This document shows positions 43,879 to 53,450 of a DNA stretch of 64,000 bases, one piece after another. The stretch's first letter is position 1. Each line of letters starts with the position of its first letter. Source of the DNA: an uncultured Lachnospiraceae bacterium (GTDB taxonomy: Bacteria > Bacillota > Clostridia > Lachnospirales > Lachnospiraceae). The stretch spans positions 124,001-188,000 of the forward strand of contig CAJTTZ010000007.1 in the NCBI GenBank assembly GCA_910579505.1, written 5' to 3'. The notes beneath the pieces are model-generated. The model was given only the letters and a program-made list of their open reading frames with translations. It did not search any database and was not told where the DNA came from. The translations under genes were made by a program, and so were the position numbers.

Positions 43879-45804
43879 CTATTCCACCTGAGATCTCAAA
43901 AAATTAATAAATTCCGGTTTTGGAAGCGGCTTTGAGAAGAAATACCCCTGAATAAAGTCGCACTGCAGCTCCGTAAAGAAATCCAGCATTTCCTGTGTCT
44001 CGATGCCTTCCACCACAATCTCCATATTCATATCCTTTAACATGGCTACTGTATTTTTGAGAACCACCCGCATTTTCGGGTTGTCCTGTTCATCCACAAA
44101 AGTTTTGTCCAGCTTAATGATTTTCAAAGGCAGCTGAATTACGCGCTTGATATTTGAATAACCTGTCCCGTAATCATCCAGCGAAAAGGAAACGCCCGCC
44201 TGTGTCAGCTTGTCCAGATTCTCCGCCATGACTTCCTGCGTATGGCTGGCCGCCGTCTCCGTAATCTCCAGATTGATCAATTCTGAAGAAACCTGATGTT
44301 TTCCCATAATCGCCATCACATTTTCCGCCAGGTTGACACGCATACACTGTGTCACCGACAGATTCACCTCTATATACTCCAGTCCCAGCGAGTGAAATTC
44401 CCCGCTGGCAATAAATTTGCAGACTTCCTCCAGCACATAATCCCCGATCCTGTGAATCGCGCCGCTTCTCTCAGCCGCCGCGACCAGAATTTCAGGGGAG
44501 ATGAACCCGTAGGTCGGGTCGAACAGGCGAAGCAGCGCCTCCGCAGAGATAAACCTCCCCTTTTCAATCGAATAGATGGGCTGATAATACACCTGAAACC
44601 GATGAAATTCCAGCGCTTCCTCAATGATCTGGTCAATATTTTTCTGTATCTCAAACAGCCCTTTGTGATAGACCTCATCCACATGCATGACACGCCCCTC
44701 GTACTTGAGCTTCTCATGGAAGTCCGTTCCGAAGATCATGAGCGTTTTAAAATCAGGAATCTCCTCAGGGCAGTGCGCCAGCACCACAAAGGGATTCAGG
44801 GTCACATCCAGATTGTTGAAATCCGACTTTTCCTTCAAAGTCTCCACCAGCAGCTCAGCCGCCTGGGCCGCCTTTTCCCGGTTCTTCTCCTCAAACACCA
44901 TACGGAACCTTCCCCGGTCCAGATAGTACAGCTCCCCTTTGTTATACAGAAGCTTATTCACCTTACGGATTCTCGCCACCACATCATTTAATACAAGCAT
45001 GGCAAAATCATACCCCATCATGGCGTTGATGGAAGAAAAACTGCCCAGATTGAGCATAACTACATCCACATGCTTGTCGTTTCTGTAATTTCTCTTCATA
45101 TCCGTGGCGTAAGCGCCGTACTTCATAAACTGCGTGTCCGAGTCCACGATCTCTTCCGGCTTTTGGACGCCGATACTTATAAGAAGCAGGCTCACCGCCG
45201 CGCTGAACATCTCGACCAGCGTGGTGGGAGACACCATCTGGATCAGCATGGCAGCGACGCCGATCGGTATATAGGACATAACCGCAATAATCTTGGAGCG
45301 CTCCACCAGCCTTCGGTAACGGAACATATATCCGATCACAAAAACCGCATAAACCGCAACCGCAATATAAATCAGGAAGAACCAGGCCCCGCGCTGATAA
45401 CCGCCCTCCACCAGAAACATTTTCTTCGTAAGCGGATTGGTAAGAAGCGCCGCAAATACTGCCAAATAGGGCGCCCACAGCACAAACTGGGTCCAAAAGC
45501 TCTTCCTGATCTTATGCCAGGTGTCCGTGAGGCTGATCACAAACAGCACGTACACAGGCACTGTAAAATTGTGTAAAATTAAATATCCTGAATGCGCCGC
45601 ATAAAGCGCGAGCCGGTTCGTACTGGCCGCATTGTCAAGAGCAACCGCCCAGATATCAAAAACCGTTGCAAGCAGATTAAAGGAAATAAATGCCAGAAAC
45701 AGCCGGTTTGGCGTACCACTGGTCATCTTCCTCACTATGCACGATACGAGAAGCAGCGTCAGGATTAAGAGCGCCGCAATATCAAAGCTAAGACTTTTCC
45801 CCAT
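43879..45804 (-). CDS. Membrane c-di-GMP phosphodiesterase (degenerate GGDEF + EAL)
   Basis: 641 residues. Six or seven membrane segments in the first 215 residues, then a GGDEF fold whose active site is lost (LDRGRF at 295-300 instead of GGDEF), then a full EAL domain: EALLR at 422-426, the Asn in VNLS, EITE, DDYGTG, KLDK and VVEGIET, and QGYFFSKP. All metal and catalytic residues look intact, so it should break down c-di-GMP, with the GGDEF part possibly sensing GTP. c-di-GMP commonly lowers motility, so it may favour swimming. Own promoter at 45877-45905. Confidence 0.92.
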   Translation of the reverse strand: MGKSLSFDIAALLILTLLLVSCIVRKMTSGTPNRLFLAFISFNLLATVFDIWAVALDNAASTNRLALYAAHSGYLILHNFTVPVYVLFVISLTDTWHKIRKSFWTQFVLWAPYLAVFAALLTNPLTKKMFLVEGGYQRGAWFFLIYIAVAVYAVFVIGYMFRYRRLVERSKIIAVMSYIPIGVAAMLIQMVSPTTLVEMFSAAVSLLLISIGVQKPEEIVDSDTQFMKYGAYATDMKRNYRNDKHVDVVMLNLGSFSSINAMMGYDFAMLVLNDVVARIRKVNKLLYNKGELYYLDRGRFRMVFEEKNREKAAQAAELLVETLKEKSDFNNLDVTLNPFVVLAHCPEEIPDFKTLMIFGTDFHEKLKYEGRVMHVDEVYHKGLFEIQKNIDQIIEEALEFHRFQVYYQPIYSIEKGRFISAEALLRLFDPTYGFISPEILVAAAERSGAIHRIGDYVLEEVCKFIASGEFHSLGLEYIEVNLSVTQCMRVNLAENVMAIMGKHQVSSELINLEITETAASHTQEVMAENLDKLTQAGVSFSLDDYGTGYSNIKRVIQLPLKIIKLDKTFVDEQDNPKMRVVLKNTVAMLKDMNMEIVVEGIETQEMLDFFTELQCDFIQGYFFSKPLPKPEFINFLRSQVE

Positions 45805-45876
45805 TTTTTCCCCTTTAAATGCCGCCGGAATATAAATGACGCTTTTTGTCGCCCGTCCTTCTATAGCGGTTACTTT

Positions 45877-45905
45877 ATTATAGCAAATTTAGAAAAAAGT
45901 GGAAA
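45877..45905 (-). promoter_or_regulatory. Promoter of the EAL gene
   Basis: TTTCCA (45900-45905), 17-nt spacer, TATAAT (45877-45882) on the minus strand, about 73 nt before the start codon. Confidence 0.7.
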
Positions 45906-45933
45906 GTCTTTCTTTTGCGGGTTCCGCCCCTGT

Positions 45934-48312
45934 TTACTCTGCCAGATAAATACCCAGCCTCGTCTCGATTGCATTCATCACTTCATCCAGCCCCTTATCG
46001 CCCCGGATATAGGCCTCCCCCTCCTCGTAAACTACATTCTCAAAGGTTTTGTCTTCCACATAGGCGGTGTCCATAGATTCGATCCACGCGATCAGTTCGT
46101 TTACCTGTGTCTCATCAGGCACCCGTATCAGCATCAATATCTCCTCCCCTTCCAGGTCCGCCGTGCCGCCCTGCCCGGAGACATAATCATTGTCCTTGTA
46201 GACTCTCCACTGATCCTCATAGTTATTCCGAATCGCTTTTGACGTTACCGGGAATCCGTCCAGGACATCGGTCTGCACCTCGTTTCCCAGGGCCGTCTTA
46301 ATAAAATCCTGCGCCTGATTTGCGTTCTTTGAGGAGGCATTGATCCCCAGAATCGTCCTTGCCCAGAACACATTTCCATCCTGGCCTTCCATGGGAACGC
46401 TCACACAGTCTTCAAACCCTTCCACCTTTGAAACAGACAACTGGCTGTTATATTCCCATACGTCTTTTATGGCGCCTGCCACAAACTGCCGCCTGCCGCC
46501 CAGCAGATGAATCGCCTCATGTCTCGTCCGCATTGCGTCCATATCCTCCAGCGGTTCCCCGTTCGGGCTTTCAAACTCCTGATAATATCCCGCGTCTGCC
46601 TCCCAGGACTGCATTCCTTCCTCGGGAAGTCCGTTTACCTGCGCGTCATACATCCGTTTTATCTGTGTCAGGAAATCAGAAACCGCCTCTTTGTCAAGCG
46701 AACCTTCCTCCGTCCGCCACGCCGGGACACATGACGGAGAGAATATGCGCATAAGGCCCTTCGCCGACGGAACGCACATCAGATACGCATCCGGGTCGTT
46801 CTCCCGCATCAGCTCCATCTCATCCGCTATATCTGACAGTCCTGTCATTTTTGTCACGTCGCCCTTTTTCCCGCAGACATAGGGAAGCTGTATTCTGCAG
46901 GGCGCCGCATAGACATGCCCGTCATTTCTAAACGCGTCCACCAAATTCGCAAAAACCGCATCCTCGCCGCCCTGGCCATCCAAAAGCGGCGCAATATCCA
47001 TGAGGATCCCCTTCTCGATATAGGACTCCATCGGTAAATTATCCAGAACAAGCACATCCGGCCCTTTCCCCGCCATGGTGCGCGTATTCAGATTCTTGAT
47101 GGCATCCTCCCTTGTCATGGAGTTTCCTGCAAGGCCGATCTCATACTCCACATAGACCGCCGGATTGTCCTTCTGATACTTGCTGATCGCCTGCCGGACC
47201 ACCGCTTCGTCCTCCAGACTCCACACCTGAAGCTTCTCATCGGGCCTGGAAGGCACATTCGGATCATAGACAAAACGGGTCATCTTTTCTCCCGTAAGCA
47301 CAATCAGAAATTCATCGTCTTTGGCAACAAGCATATCCATTATTTTGTAAGCCGGATTCCCAAGGATATTCAGGCTTCCGTCAATCACCTGTTCCATGGC
47401 GCTGCCGCCCAGCACATGCCGGTAGACGCCGGAGTTTCCTGCCAGATAAATGGCGTCTTCTCCCCCGGAAAGCAGAAACAGGTCGTGGCTCTTACCCGCA
47501 TATCCATCCCTGTCCTGAAAATTTTCCTGCACAAACTTTGTCAGTACCTCGTCCTCTATATATTCCCGCTCCTCCATGTCATAGATTAGCGGCACATCGA
47601 CGTTATAACCGTCCAGCAGCATGATATTGCCGTGAAACTGCACCAAGTCTATACTGTAACCGTCTACCGTCAGATATTTCTCACTGCTGCCATCCTCCTT
47701 CACCTCATACAGATTCGCCCCGGACGCGGTGGCAAAGATTCTTCCGTCGTCCGATATGTACACGGCATTGATCCACCACTCGTCCTCTCCCAGCTTTATT
47801 TCCACCGGAATTTCCGTGCCGTCGGGCTTAATGAGCGTAAGCTGCATGTCCATCTTAAGCTGTACCCCATTGCCGCTGTCCTCCGTCCCCTCCTCAGGCT
47901 CTGTCCACACCACCGCGGCCGTGCCGTCGAGACCAATCGCCATGGTCAGGATATATTTATTCTCTTCCTTCATTTTTGCAAGCCATGGCAGATCCGCTTT
48001 GGTCCAGCTCGCCCCATTATCCGTGGAGCGAAGCACAAACCCGCTGTTATCCGCCAGAAGGTAGCTGCCGTCCTCCTGCCTAAACAGCCGGCTGTTCCAG
48101 TCGGTAAGGGCGCTGCCGTTCAGTTCCACATCCTTCTCCACATAACGTCCCATGGCAGTACCTTCATTTCCGCCCTGCTCCTCTCCGTCTGCCGTACTGT
48201 CCGCCGGACTGCCGGCGCCGCCCTTTCCGCTGCACCCGGCAAGCATCCCGGCGGCTAACGTAAACGCCATCAGCCACACGGCAATCCTCTTTCCTGTCTT
48301 AACCCCTCTCAT
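45934..48312 (-). CDS. Lipoprotein: beta-propeller fused to solute-binding domain
   Basis: 792 residues. Start at 48310-48312 with GGAGG; a longer frame upstream has no site. Signal peptide with lipobox MLAGC. The first 370 or so residues look like propeller/BNR repeats (DNSGFVLRSTDNGASWTKADLPW is an Asp-box-like turn; VYISDDGRIFATASGANLYEV), and the second half is a family 1 solute-binding domain (KLQVWSLEDEAVVRQAISKYQKDNPAVYVEYEIGLAG, GKGPDVLVLDNLPM, GFPVTSKAIRN). No permease or ATPase is adjacent, so it may be a sensor or use a shared transporter. Short direct repeats lie 90 nt upstream. Confidence 0.8.
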   Translation of the reverse strand: MRGVKTGKRIAVWLMAFTLAAGMLAGCSGKGGAGSPADSTADGEEQGGNEGTAMGRYVEKDVELNGSALTDWNSRLFRQEDGSYLLADNSGFVLRSTDNGASWTKADLPWLAKMKEENKYILTMAIGLDGTAAVVWTEPEEGTEDSGNGVQLKMDMQLTLIKPDGTEIPVEIKLGEDEWWINAVYISDDGRIFATASGANLYEVKEDGSSEKYLTVDGYSIDLVQFHGNIMLLDGYNVDVPLIYDMEEREYIEDEVLTKFVQENFQDRDGYAGKSHDLFLLSGGEDAIYLAGNSGVYRHVLGGSAMEQVIDGSLNILGNPAYKIMDMLVAKDDEFLIVLTGEKMTRFVYDPNVPSRPDEKLQVWSLEDEAVVRQAISKYQKDNPAVYVEYEIGLAGNSMTREDAIKNLNTRTMAGKGPDVLVLDNLPMESYIEKGILMDIAPLLDGQGGEDAVFANLVDAFRNDGHVYAAPCRIQLPYVCGKKGDVTKMTGLSDIADEMELMRENDPDAYLMCVPSAKGLMRIFSPSCVPAWRTEEGSLDKEAVSDFLTQIKRMYDAQVNGLPEEGMQSWEADAGYYQEFESPNGEPLEDMDAMRTRHEAIHLLGGRRQFVAGAIKDVWEYNSQLSVSKVEGFEDCVSVPMEGQDGNVFWARTILGINASSKNANQAQDFIKTALGNEVQTDVLDGFPVTSKAIRNNYEDQWRVYKDNDYVSGQGGTADLEGEEILMLIRVPDETQVNELIAWIESMDTAYVEDKTFENVVYEEGEAYIRGDKGLDEVMNAIETRLGIYLAE

Positions 48313-48401
48313 ACAAACCTCCGTTCCGAAGCGCCCAACATGGTCCACGCCTCTGTAAAGATTAAAGAACACATACGATTCCATTTATTATCATAACAGC
48401 T

Positions 48402-48423
48402 TTATCTCTAAATTATCTCTAAA
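48402..48423. repeat. Two perfect 11-bp direct repeats upstream of the propeller lipoprotein gene
   Basis: TTATCTCTAAA occurs twice in a row (48402-48412 and 48413-48423), about 90 nt before the lipoprotein start. One helical turn of spacing fits a tandem regulator binding site. Confidence 0.6.
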
Positions 48424-48557
48424 AGCAAAACGCCTCCTGCCTGTCAGATGCACGGACCGCAAAATGGCCCTGCCCCTTATACAGGCAGAAGGAATTTATA
48501 ATTTCTCTGTTATTCGGCTGTGATTTTTTAATACACGCTTTACTGCTTATGACAAAC

Positions 48558-49505
48558 TCAGTTCTCGTCGGGGTACATGGCAAGCAGATGCTCAAAGCTC
48601 GGCTTCACCTCGGCAAACGCCTTCAAAAGCTTCGGTGAAAAAGTGCCGCTGTGCCCGTTTAAAATCATCTGGTACGCCCTGTCAGGTTCATACGCCATCT
48701 TGTAGACACGCTTCGAGGTGAGCGCGTCGTACACATCCACCAGAGAAACGATCTGTGCCGCAATGCTGATCTCGTCCCCCTTCAGGCCGTCGGGATATCC
48801 CTTCCCGTCATATTTTTCATGGTGGTGCCTTGCTATGTCGTACGCATAATCGTAGATCGCCCTGTCATTCAGACGCACCCTGTGCTGTATAATCTCGGCG
48901 CCCTTGGTCGTATGGGATTTAATCAGTTCAAATTCGTCGGGCGTAAGCTTTGCCGGTTTCAGTATGATGGTGTCCGGGATGGCAATCTTGCCGATATCGT
49001 GCAGCGAGGACGCCCAGCCGATCTGTATCAGTTTCTCCGGCGTCAACTCGTACTCCGGGTACAGCTTCATAACGCTTTTGCCAAGGCACATGGAAAATTC
49101 CCGTATTCTCCTGATATGCTGCTTGGATTCCATGTTTCTGAATTCCACAATATTACTCAGGGAATCAATCAGGATCTCGTTCACATGATTCAGCTTTTTC
49201 GTCTGCTGCCGCAGCACGCTGTTTTGCTTCTGGATATTGATGTTCTGCTTTTTCACCATCATTTCCAGCTGCATTTTATACTGGAACCAGCCGACCGCAT
49301 TGTGGACTACCTGTTTTACCACATCCACCTGATAAGGCTTTTTAATGTAACTCACAATTCCATACTCGTAGCCCTTTGTCTCCAGCTCCGGCGAAGTCTC
49401 TCCCGTAATCATAATAAACGGTATTTTATTTAGGACGTTTTTCTCTTTCAAATTCTCTAACACCGTAAACCCGTCCATGACAGGCATCAGATTGTCCAGA
49501 AGCAC
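48558..49505 (-). pseudogene. Receiver/HD-GYP gene lacking its 5' part
   Basis: The frame gives an intact HD-GYP domain (SSLHDIGKIAIPD, HHEKYDGKGYPDGLKGDEI, SLVDVYDAL), normally a c-di-GMP phosphodiesterase, preceded by a receiver domain that begins only at its phosphorylation strand (VLLDNLMPVMDG). The first 45-50 receiver residues, including the acidic pocket, are missing. The frame is open back to a TGA at about 49571 but has no ribosome binding site or good start; the GTG at 49505 is formal. The upstream DUF342 gene overlaps it by 80 nt in another frame. Probably a deletion fused two genes. A frameshift product cannot be excluded. Confidence 0.8.
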
Positions 49506-50994
49506 AATCGCTATGGACGCGAAATTCGCGTTTAAAAGCGCGATTGTTCTTGGAGCAGCTCCCCTTTTTGATCATGACGTTTCCGCCCGCGATCAGTTTT
49601 GCCGTCTCCACATTATGCTCAATAATGATATCCCCCGTAGCCTTGATGTAGCCGCCCGAATAAATGCTGCCGACCACATAGACCGAACCGTCCACTTCCA
49701 GCTTGCCTGTCACCGCAGTCACGTCCTCGCGCACCACCAGCATATTCGTAATCAGAATGCGTCCCGCCGTATACTCAAATTTGCCGTTCATTTTGGAAAC
49801 ATAGGTAACGCCGTCCGGCTCGATGCGAAAGCCGATGCCCCTGATCGGTTTCTTCTCCATCCCGCTTTCCGCATGTATCGTTTCCCCGTATATATTTTTC
49901 CCGCTGATACCCGCTTCCGCCCGGTGATAGACGGCAATCTTCTCGCCCTCCTCCACCATCTCAAACGCCTCTATATTGACATAGTCAACGCCGCCATCCG
50001 GCAGCGGTGCGGGAATGCGCGGCAGATCCAGCCTGACGAACCACTCGAACCAGCCGTCTTTGCCCCTTATCGCCGGAATGCCCTCGGCAATCAGTATCTT
50101 TTCATTCTGCCTCCTCTTGTCAATCATATCCGCAATCGCTTCATGTTTGATCCCGTATACAATTTCCCGCCTCTCCAGATCCTGGTATATATCCTCTTTC
50201 TTCACTATATTGCCGGGAATCCACGGAATATACGCATATGCCTTATTGCCGTTTTCTTCTATCGAAATGGAAAACTCTTTCTTTCTGAGAGAAGCTGCAG
50301 GGGACGCCTTTTCCTCCCTGTCCTTGCTTATCCTTTTGCCGCTCACGGCCTTCTGCCGCTTTTCCTTCATATCCGTGGCAGAATAAACCAGACTGCAGTA
50401 GCCCGAAACGTCAAGCCCCGCCTCCAGTCCCAGACGGATCTCCCGCATCTGCGCGTGGTTGTACAAATAATTGGAATAAATTGACACATCGAGCTTCTTT
50501 TCAATCCCGAGGCGGATTTCCCGCATCTGCATCCAGTTGTATTTGATGTTGGCGTACGGAGCGATATCTATATCCTCGCAAAGCCCGATACGAATCTCGT
50601 GAATCTGCGGCGCGCACATAGTATCCTGCAGCCATTTGTCTAACGGCAGCCCCTTCGCCAGCGCAAACCGTATCTCCTCCAGATCATCGTCCACAAATCC
50701 CCTTTTCAGATACGGTACCAGGTCTATCGACGCATAGAGAGACAGCCGCATCTGCCGCATGGTCTCATAATTGTATGCGGGGTCCGCATAGACAGAAACA
50801 TCCAGGTTATCCTTCAGCCCCATGCGGATCTGCTCCATCTGCAGCCAGTTAAACTCCGGGTTGGAATAAAGGGACACATCCAGTCCCGCCTCTTTTCCCA
50901 GTTTAATCTCCTGCTGCTGCGCTTTCAGGTATTCGTCATTTTCCATCATGCGAAAACGCAGCTCCTGCTGTTTTGTCCCATCCAAATCGCCCAT
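49426..50994 (-). CDS. DUF342/FapA-like protein with 26-residue repeats, 3' truncated
   Basis: 522 residues. Residues 28-209 are seven exact 26-residue repeats of the type EIRLGLEKGLDVSxYANPxY. Residues about 240-475 match DUF342, a beta-helix family (YGETIHAESGMEKKPIRGIGFRIEPDG, GSVYVVGSIYSGGYIKATGDIII). The beta-helix stops abruptly after GGNVMIKKG; the last 45 residues (CSKNNRAFKREFRVHSDC...) are the neighbouring receiver gene read in the wrong frame. Usual FapA proteins carry about 150 more residues. It may still be expressed; GGA-type site near 51000. Role unknown, though DUF342 proteins are linked to surface and motility control in some Firmicutes and Vibrio. Confidence 0.8.
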   Translation of the reverse strand: MGDLDGTKQQELRFRMMENDEYLKAQQQEIKLGKEAGLDVSLYSNPEFNWLQMEQIRMGLKDNLDVSVYADPAYNYETMRQMRLSLYASIDLVPYLKRGFVDDDLEEIRFALAKGLPLDKWLQDTMCAPQIHEIRIGLCEDIDIAPYANIKYNWMQMREIRLGIEKKLDVSIYSNYLYNHAQMREIRLGLEAGLDVSGYCSLVYSATDMKEKRQKAVSGKRISKDREEKASPAASLRKKEFSISIEENGNKAYAYIPWIPGNIVKKEDIYQDLERREIVYGIKHEAIADMIDKRRQNEKILIAEGIPAIRGKDGWFEWFVRLDLPRIPAPLPDGGVDYVNIEAFEMVEEGEKIAVYHRAEAGISGKNIYGETIHAESGMEKKPIRGIGFRIEPDGVTYVSKMNGKFEYTAGRILITNMLVVREDVTAVTGKLEVDGSVYVVGSIYSGGYIKATGDIIIEHNVETAKLIAGGNVMIKKGSCSKNNRAFKREFRVHSDCASGQSDACHGRVYGVREFEREKRPK

Positions 50995-51073
50995 GTCTGT
51001 TACCTATCCTTGTACGCCCCCATATTTACGGGTAAAATAATACGTCTATTTTATCAAATTTATAGCAAAAAGT

Positions 51074-51496
51074 CTACCGCCTATTCGGGCAGGTGATGAT
51101 CCATGTGAACCCGAAACGGTCTTTTAACACGGACCCGCAGCCATCATCATCAGGCGCCGGATGCGGCGCCAACGGGGAAATCACGGTTCCGCCTTCCGCC
51201 AGTACCGATATGGTATGCCGCGCTTCCTCCTCCGATTCCATATGAATCATCAGCTTTATGTCCGTGTTCACGTCATTGCAGTCATAACAGTCTCCTGCCG
51301 CCATGCGCGATGCGCCTATCGTAAACTCTACATGCATGACCTTCCCGATCTGCTCCGGCGTCATGTCAAAATTATTTTCATCCCAGCGGGAAATAAAAAG
51401 AATCTCGCCGCCAAACGCACTGATATAAGTGTGGACCGCCTCCTCGCAGTTTCCTTTAAATGACAGATATGGGATAACCGATATTTTCTTTTCCAT
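51074..51496 (-). CDS. VOC family protein, PhnB-like
   Basis: 140 residues. The glyoxalase/PhnB fold is seen in IPYLSFKGNCEEAVHTYISAFGGEILFISRW and DRFGFTWIITCP. Start at 51494-51496 with AAAGGAG upstream; the longer frame before it has no site. Members include lyase, resistance and demethylase proteins, so the reaction cannot be fixed. It stands alone between the DUF342 gene and an ABC operon terminator. Confidence 0.85.
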   Translation of the reverse strand: MEKKISVIPYLSFKGNCEEAVHTYISAFGGEILFISRWDENNFDMTPEQIGKVMHVEFTIGASRMAAGDCYDCNDVNTDIKLMIHMESEEEARHTISVLAEGGTVISPLAPHPAPDDDGCGSVLKDRFGFTWIITCPNRR

Positions 51497-51604
51497 GTGC
51501 ACTCTCCTTTCCATAAGTCTAATCATACCATTTCCACTGACTGCCCGCCACCATTTTTCAGCATAGCAAAACCATACGCCAAGGACTGATTTTCCAGCCA
51601 AAAC

Positions 51605-51637
51605 AAAAAGGGCTCCCGGATCAACTTCCAAAAGCCC
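51605..51637 (-). terminator. Terminator of the sugar ABC operon
   Basis: GGGCT (51610-51614) pairs with AGCCC (51633-51637), with a further GGA/TCC inside, followed by TTTTTGTTTT on the minus strand. It begins 27 nt after the last permease gene. Confidence 0.75.
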
Positions 51638-51663
51638 TGCATGTATCAAACTGATTATGTATT

Positions 51664-52497
51664 TTATCCTTTCACCGCGCCAGCCACCAGGCTGTTCTGC
51701 ACCTGGTCGCTTAAGAGCAGATAAATGGCAACTGTCGGCACCGTCGCTATCATAAGCCCCGCGCCGATTTCACCCCACTTGGTCGTGTAGGCTCCCACCA
51801 TGGACATGATACCCACGGTCAACGTCTTATACTCCTGCTTGTTGATAAAGGTCACCGCAAACATCAGCTCATTCCATGAGGATATGAACGTAAAGATACT
51901 GACTGTCGCAATCGCCGGCCTGATCAGAGGCAGCATAACGCGGAAGAACAGCTTGTAAATATTGCACCCGTCAATCGCCGCCGCTTCCTCCATCTCCCTT
52001 GGAATGGAGACCATGAAGCTGCTGAACAGGTACACCGCCAGCGGCAGTCCGAACGCCACGTATGGGATGATTAATGCCCAGTAAGTGTTTAGCAGTTTTA
52101 TCTTGCTCAGCACGATAAACAGCGGGAGCAAAACGGCATGAATCGGAACCATCATCCCTACGAGGATTCCTTTCATGGCAATATTTCTGCCCTTCCATAT
52201 CATTCTCTGGATGGCGTAGGCAGCCGTCGCCGCAAGCACAATCGTGATTAAAATAGTCGCCGCCGTGACCAGAATACTGTTTACCAGATACTGCAGCACA
52301 TTTGCCTGGTTAAAAGCCGACGCATAGTTGGAAAATCTCCAGTTTTGCGGAAGACCCGCGATATTGCCCCCAAAAATTTCATTGTTGTCCTTCAGCGAAA
52401 ATCCCAACAGCCAGAACAGCGGAAATACCTGAATGACGGCAATCGCCAGCAGACAGATATGCAGGGCGCCGCTCTTTATATTTTTCATTGTTCTCAT
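51664..52497 (-). CDS. Sugar ABC transporter permease (MalG type)
   Basis: 277 residues, six membrane segments; EAA loop EMEEAAAIDGCNIYKLFFRVMLPLIRPA. CUT1 family. It overlaps the preceding permease by 4 nt. With the receptor and the other permease it forms an importer without its own ATPase, so a shared MsmK-like ATPase must energise it. Confidence 0.9.
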   Translation of the reverse strand: MRTMKNIKSGALHICLLAIAVIQVFPLFWLLGFSLKDNNEIFGGNIAGLPQNWRFSNYASAFNQANVLQYLVNSILVTAATILITIVLAATAAYAIQRMIWKGRNIAMKGILVGMMVPIHAVLLPLFIVLSKIKLLNTYWALIIPYVAFGLPLAVYLFSSFMVSIPREMEEAAAIDGCNIYKLFFRVMLPLIRPAIATVSIFTFISSWNELMFAVTFINKQEYKTLTVGIMSMVGAYTTKWGEIGAGLMIATVPTVAIYLLLSDQVQNSLVAGAVKG

Positions 52498-53375
52498 GCC
52501 TGCTCCTCCTTATTCCTGAAAAACAGCTTCAACAGCATCGTAAAGACAAAGCACTCCAGAATAATAAATATGGAAATCGCGCTTCCATACCCATAATGGA
52601 AGGAGTCAAAAATCGTCTTATACATGTAGATGGTCGGCACCTCTGTCGTAAAGAATGGACCGCCTCCCGTCAATACATAGATCAGGTCAAAGATTTTCAG
52701 GGCGCCGATCAGGGAAAACGTCACGCACACTTCCAGCACCGGCTTTAACAGCGGGATTGTCACCTTAAAGGCAATCTGCCTGCTGTTTGCCCCGTCAATC
52801 GTAGCCGCCTCATAAATCTCCGGCGAAATGGACTTGATGCCCGCGTACATGATCAGCATATGGTATCCCACATACTGCCACAGGTTTGGAATAAATGCAG
52901 CAATAAGGGCTGTGGACTCCTGTCCGAGCCAATCCTGCTGTAAATGTTCCAGATGCAGACTTCCCAGCAATGCGTTTAACAGGCCGTAATCCCCATTGTA
53001 AATCTTCTGCCACAACTGTCCGATCACCACGCCGGAAATGATAACGGGAATAAAATATGTCGTCCGGTAAAACTTCTCCCCGCGCTTTACATTCGCCACA
53101 ACAATTGCCAGCAGCAGCGATATCGGAAGCTGGATAAACAGGGAAAAGAACACATACAGAAGTGAATTTTTAATGGAATTAACAAAACGTTCGTCCCCCG
53201 CAAGCTCCATATAATTGCGCAGCCCGACAAACGTCCCCTTGCCAAGCCCATCCCAGTCCAGCATACTGTAATATGCGGAAATAAAAATCGGCACAACGAC
53301 AATGATCAGCATGATGAGTATCGTCGGACATACAAACATGGCAATCGCTTTTTTGTTGGATAATATTTTTTTCAT
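52494..53375 (-). CDS. Sugar ABC transporter permease (MalF type)
   Basis: 293 residues; six membrane segments, EAA loop EIYEAATIDGANSRQIAFKVTIPLLKPV. Start at 53373-53375 (MKKILSNKKAIAMF) with AGGTGGG upstream. Second gene of the receptor-permease-permease operon. Confidence 0.9.
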   Translation of the reverse strand: MKKILSNKKAIAMFVCPTILIMLIIVVVPIFISAYYSMLDWDGLGKGTFVGLRNYMELAGDERFVNSIKNSLLYVFFSLFIQLPISLLLAIVVANVKRGEKFYRTTYFIPVIISGVVIGQLWQKIYNGDYGLLNALLGSLHLEHLQQDWLGQESTALIAAFIPNLWQYVGYHMLIMYAGIKSISPEIYEAATIDGANSRQIAFKVTIPLLKPVLEVCVTFSLIGALKIFDLIYVLTGGGPFFTTEVPTIYMYKTIFDSFHYGYGSAISIFIILECFVFTMLLKLFFRNKEEQA

Positions 53376-53450
53376 TGTCCCACCTGTCTCATAAACTGGT
53401 CGTGGGCAGCCGTCAAACACGACCGCCCACAACGTTGTCAGTAAAATGCT

